A stretch of DNA of 13,851 nt, taken from contig CACZPT010000049.1 in NCBI GenBank assembly GCA_902783085.1, positions 1 through 13,851 of the forward strand, given 5' to 3'. Source of the stretch: an uncultured Methanobrevibacter sp. Lineage in GTDB: Archaea > Methanobacteriota > Methanobacteria > Methanobacteriales > Methanobacteriaceae. The notes beneath the pieces are model-generated. The model worked only from the letters and a program-made list of their open reading frames with translations, did not search any database and was not told where the DNA came from. Both the position numbers and the translations under genes were made by a program. Of the stretch, positions 13,088 through 13,851 are shown one piece after another. Numbering within the stretch: the first letter of the stretch is position 1; each line of letters opens with the position of its first letter.

Positions 13088-13851
13088 TAGTTTTGGACAA
13101 AAAATTTTTTAGTTAAGATTGATGAATTTTTTAATCCAATTTTTATAATATGAATCATTATTTATAATCCTATAAAATTCTTTTTCGAATAGTTCTTCCA
13201 TGAATTCTATTGTATCGAATAAATAATTCGCCATGTGTTTTTTTTATAGATTTCCAGACTTGTTCTATTGGGTTCAAGTGAGGGGAATGTACTGACAAAT
13301 GGATTAATTTTATATTTAATATTTTTGATGCTTGAATCACTAAGTTAGCTTTGTGAACTGAGTAATTATCCAATATCACAACAATTCTTCTTTCTTTTTG
13401 TAGATAATTGATTAAATATTCTTTGTTCAGTGATTCAATAAGTATTTCTTTTTGAATATTTTCTATGTTTGTGTGCTTTTCAGGATTTAATTTGTTTGCT
13501 TTATTCTTTATTTTTACTAAAAATTGTTCTTCAGAACTATTATTATTTGCTATAAATTCATTAAATTCATTTTTTAATGTGTCTATCGTGTTTTCAGCTT
13601 TTAATTGATTATATATTTTAGTTTCATTTAATTTCTCATCGGCCAAAATATTTTTAAGTTCAGATATTAAATCTTTATTTTCACAATTGACAATTCTAAG
13701 CTGGATTAATGATTTAATTTCCTCAAATGTGCGAGTATTTGGTTGAAATAGGATTAATGAATTTCCATTTACTGCTTGGTATCCATTTGCGTTTAATTTT
13801 ATTCTTGTAGTTATTTTTGTCTGTCTATTTTTTGTTCCCAATAGATAGTAT
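13088..13851 (-). mobile_element. IS630-type insertion sequence, partial (one end inside the window)
   Basis: The element is defined by its transposase. The end inside the window is tentatively placed at a TA near 13086-13088, next to tagttttggacaaaa, which could be a terminal inverted repeat, because IS630 elements insert at TA. The other end lies beyond 13851, so the repeat cannot be checked here. Confidence 0.45.
13109..13851 (-). pseudogene. IS630 family DDE transposase, 5'-truncated by the window and frameshifted
   Basis: The frame is open to the window edge (upstream residues YYLL), so the TTG at 13841 is not a real start, and the N-terminal helix-turn-helix and first catalytic aspartate lie outside. 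VVILDNYSVHKA holds the second aspartate (codon 13368-13370), and SPHLNPIEQVWK holds the glutamate (codon 13263-13265). The spacing is D-34 residues-E, as in IS630/Tc1. An additional roughly 90-residue helical, Lys/Glu/Asn-rich segment sits before the second aspartate. After GELFIR the frame breaks near 13217 and stops at 13170. The neighbouring frame continues with DTIEFMEELFEKEFYRI and then NDSYYKNWIKKFINLN to a TAA at 13109-13111, a natural transposase C-terminus. An indel of one base therefore most likely inactivated the gene, unless it is a sequencing error. Confidence 0.85.

Overview
The window looks like an AT-rich chromosomal segment of a methanogenic archaeon of the order Methanobacteriales, most likely Methanobrevibacter or a close relative. 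The evidence is the gene content: archaeal two-subunit pyruvate carboxylase beside birA, an MJ0158-type SelA-like PLP protein, DUF2070, a class I fumarase beta subunit, archaeal NFACT, archaeal phosphopantetheine adenylyltransferase, class III (QxxxE) pilins and an eight-cluster FwdF-like polyferredoxin. TATA-like boxes and AGGTGA-type ribosome binding sites fit this too. The genus is inferred from gene content and base composition, not from a marker gene.

Layout. (1) 1-1727, plus strand: the 3' half of pycA, interrupted by an in-frame TAA, then birA. (2) 1717-3201, minus strand: a two-gene unit of a small hypothetical protein and a SelA-like PLP protein, convergent with birA and overlapping its end. 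(3) 3259-3475: a non-coding repeat (copy A). (4) 3491-4012, minus: fumarase beta subunit, divergent from DUF2070 (4094-5932, plus). (5) 5927-6199, minus: a small membrane protein resembling archaeal EMC6, divergent from NFACT/RqcH (6288-8294, plus). (6) 8291-10203, minus: a UPF0173 metallo-hydrolase and a membrane-anchored protein with an acidic linker. (7) 10391-10772, plus: two tandem short class III pilin-like genes. (8) 10790-12003, minus: a small ferredoxin and the polyferredoxin. (9) 12112-12582, minus: archaeal coaD. (10) 12583-13851: a decayed region with repeat copy B and a frameshifted IS630-type transposase running off the window edge.

How the genes relate. PycA would make oxaloacetate, BirA would biotinylate its partner subunit PycB, and fumarase acts a few steps further along the same incomplete reductive TCA route used by these methanogens. 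The polyferredoxin and ferredoxin belong to the electron-transfer side of methanogenesis. NFACT (ribosome rescue) and the EMC6-like protein (membrane insertion) are divergent neighbours with roles at or near the ribosome.

Most unusual points: the nonsense codon in pycA; two related ~220-bp elements (3259-3475 and 12630-12849) whose minus-strand end carries a hairpin plus GTAGTTC resembling the right end / omega-RNA region of tnpB-bearing IS200/IS605 elements, with no intact tnpB in the window; and the IS630 transposase with a large helical insertion and a frameshift. I found no CRISPR array, tRNA, rRNA or clear defence system.
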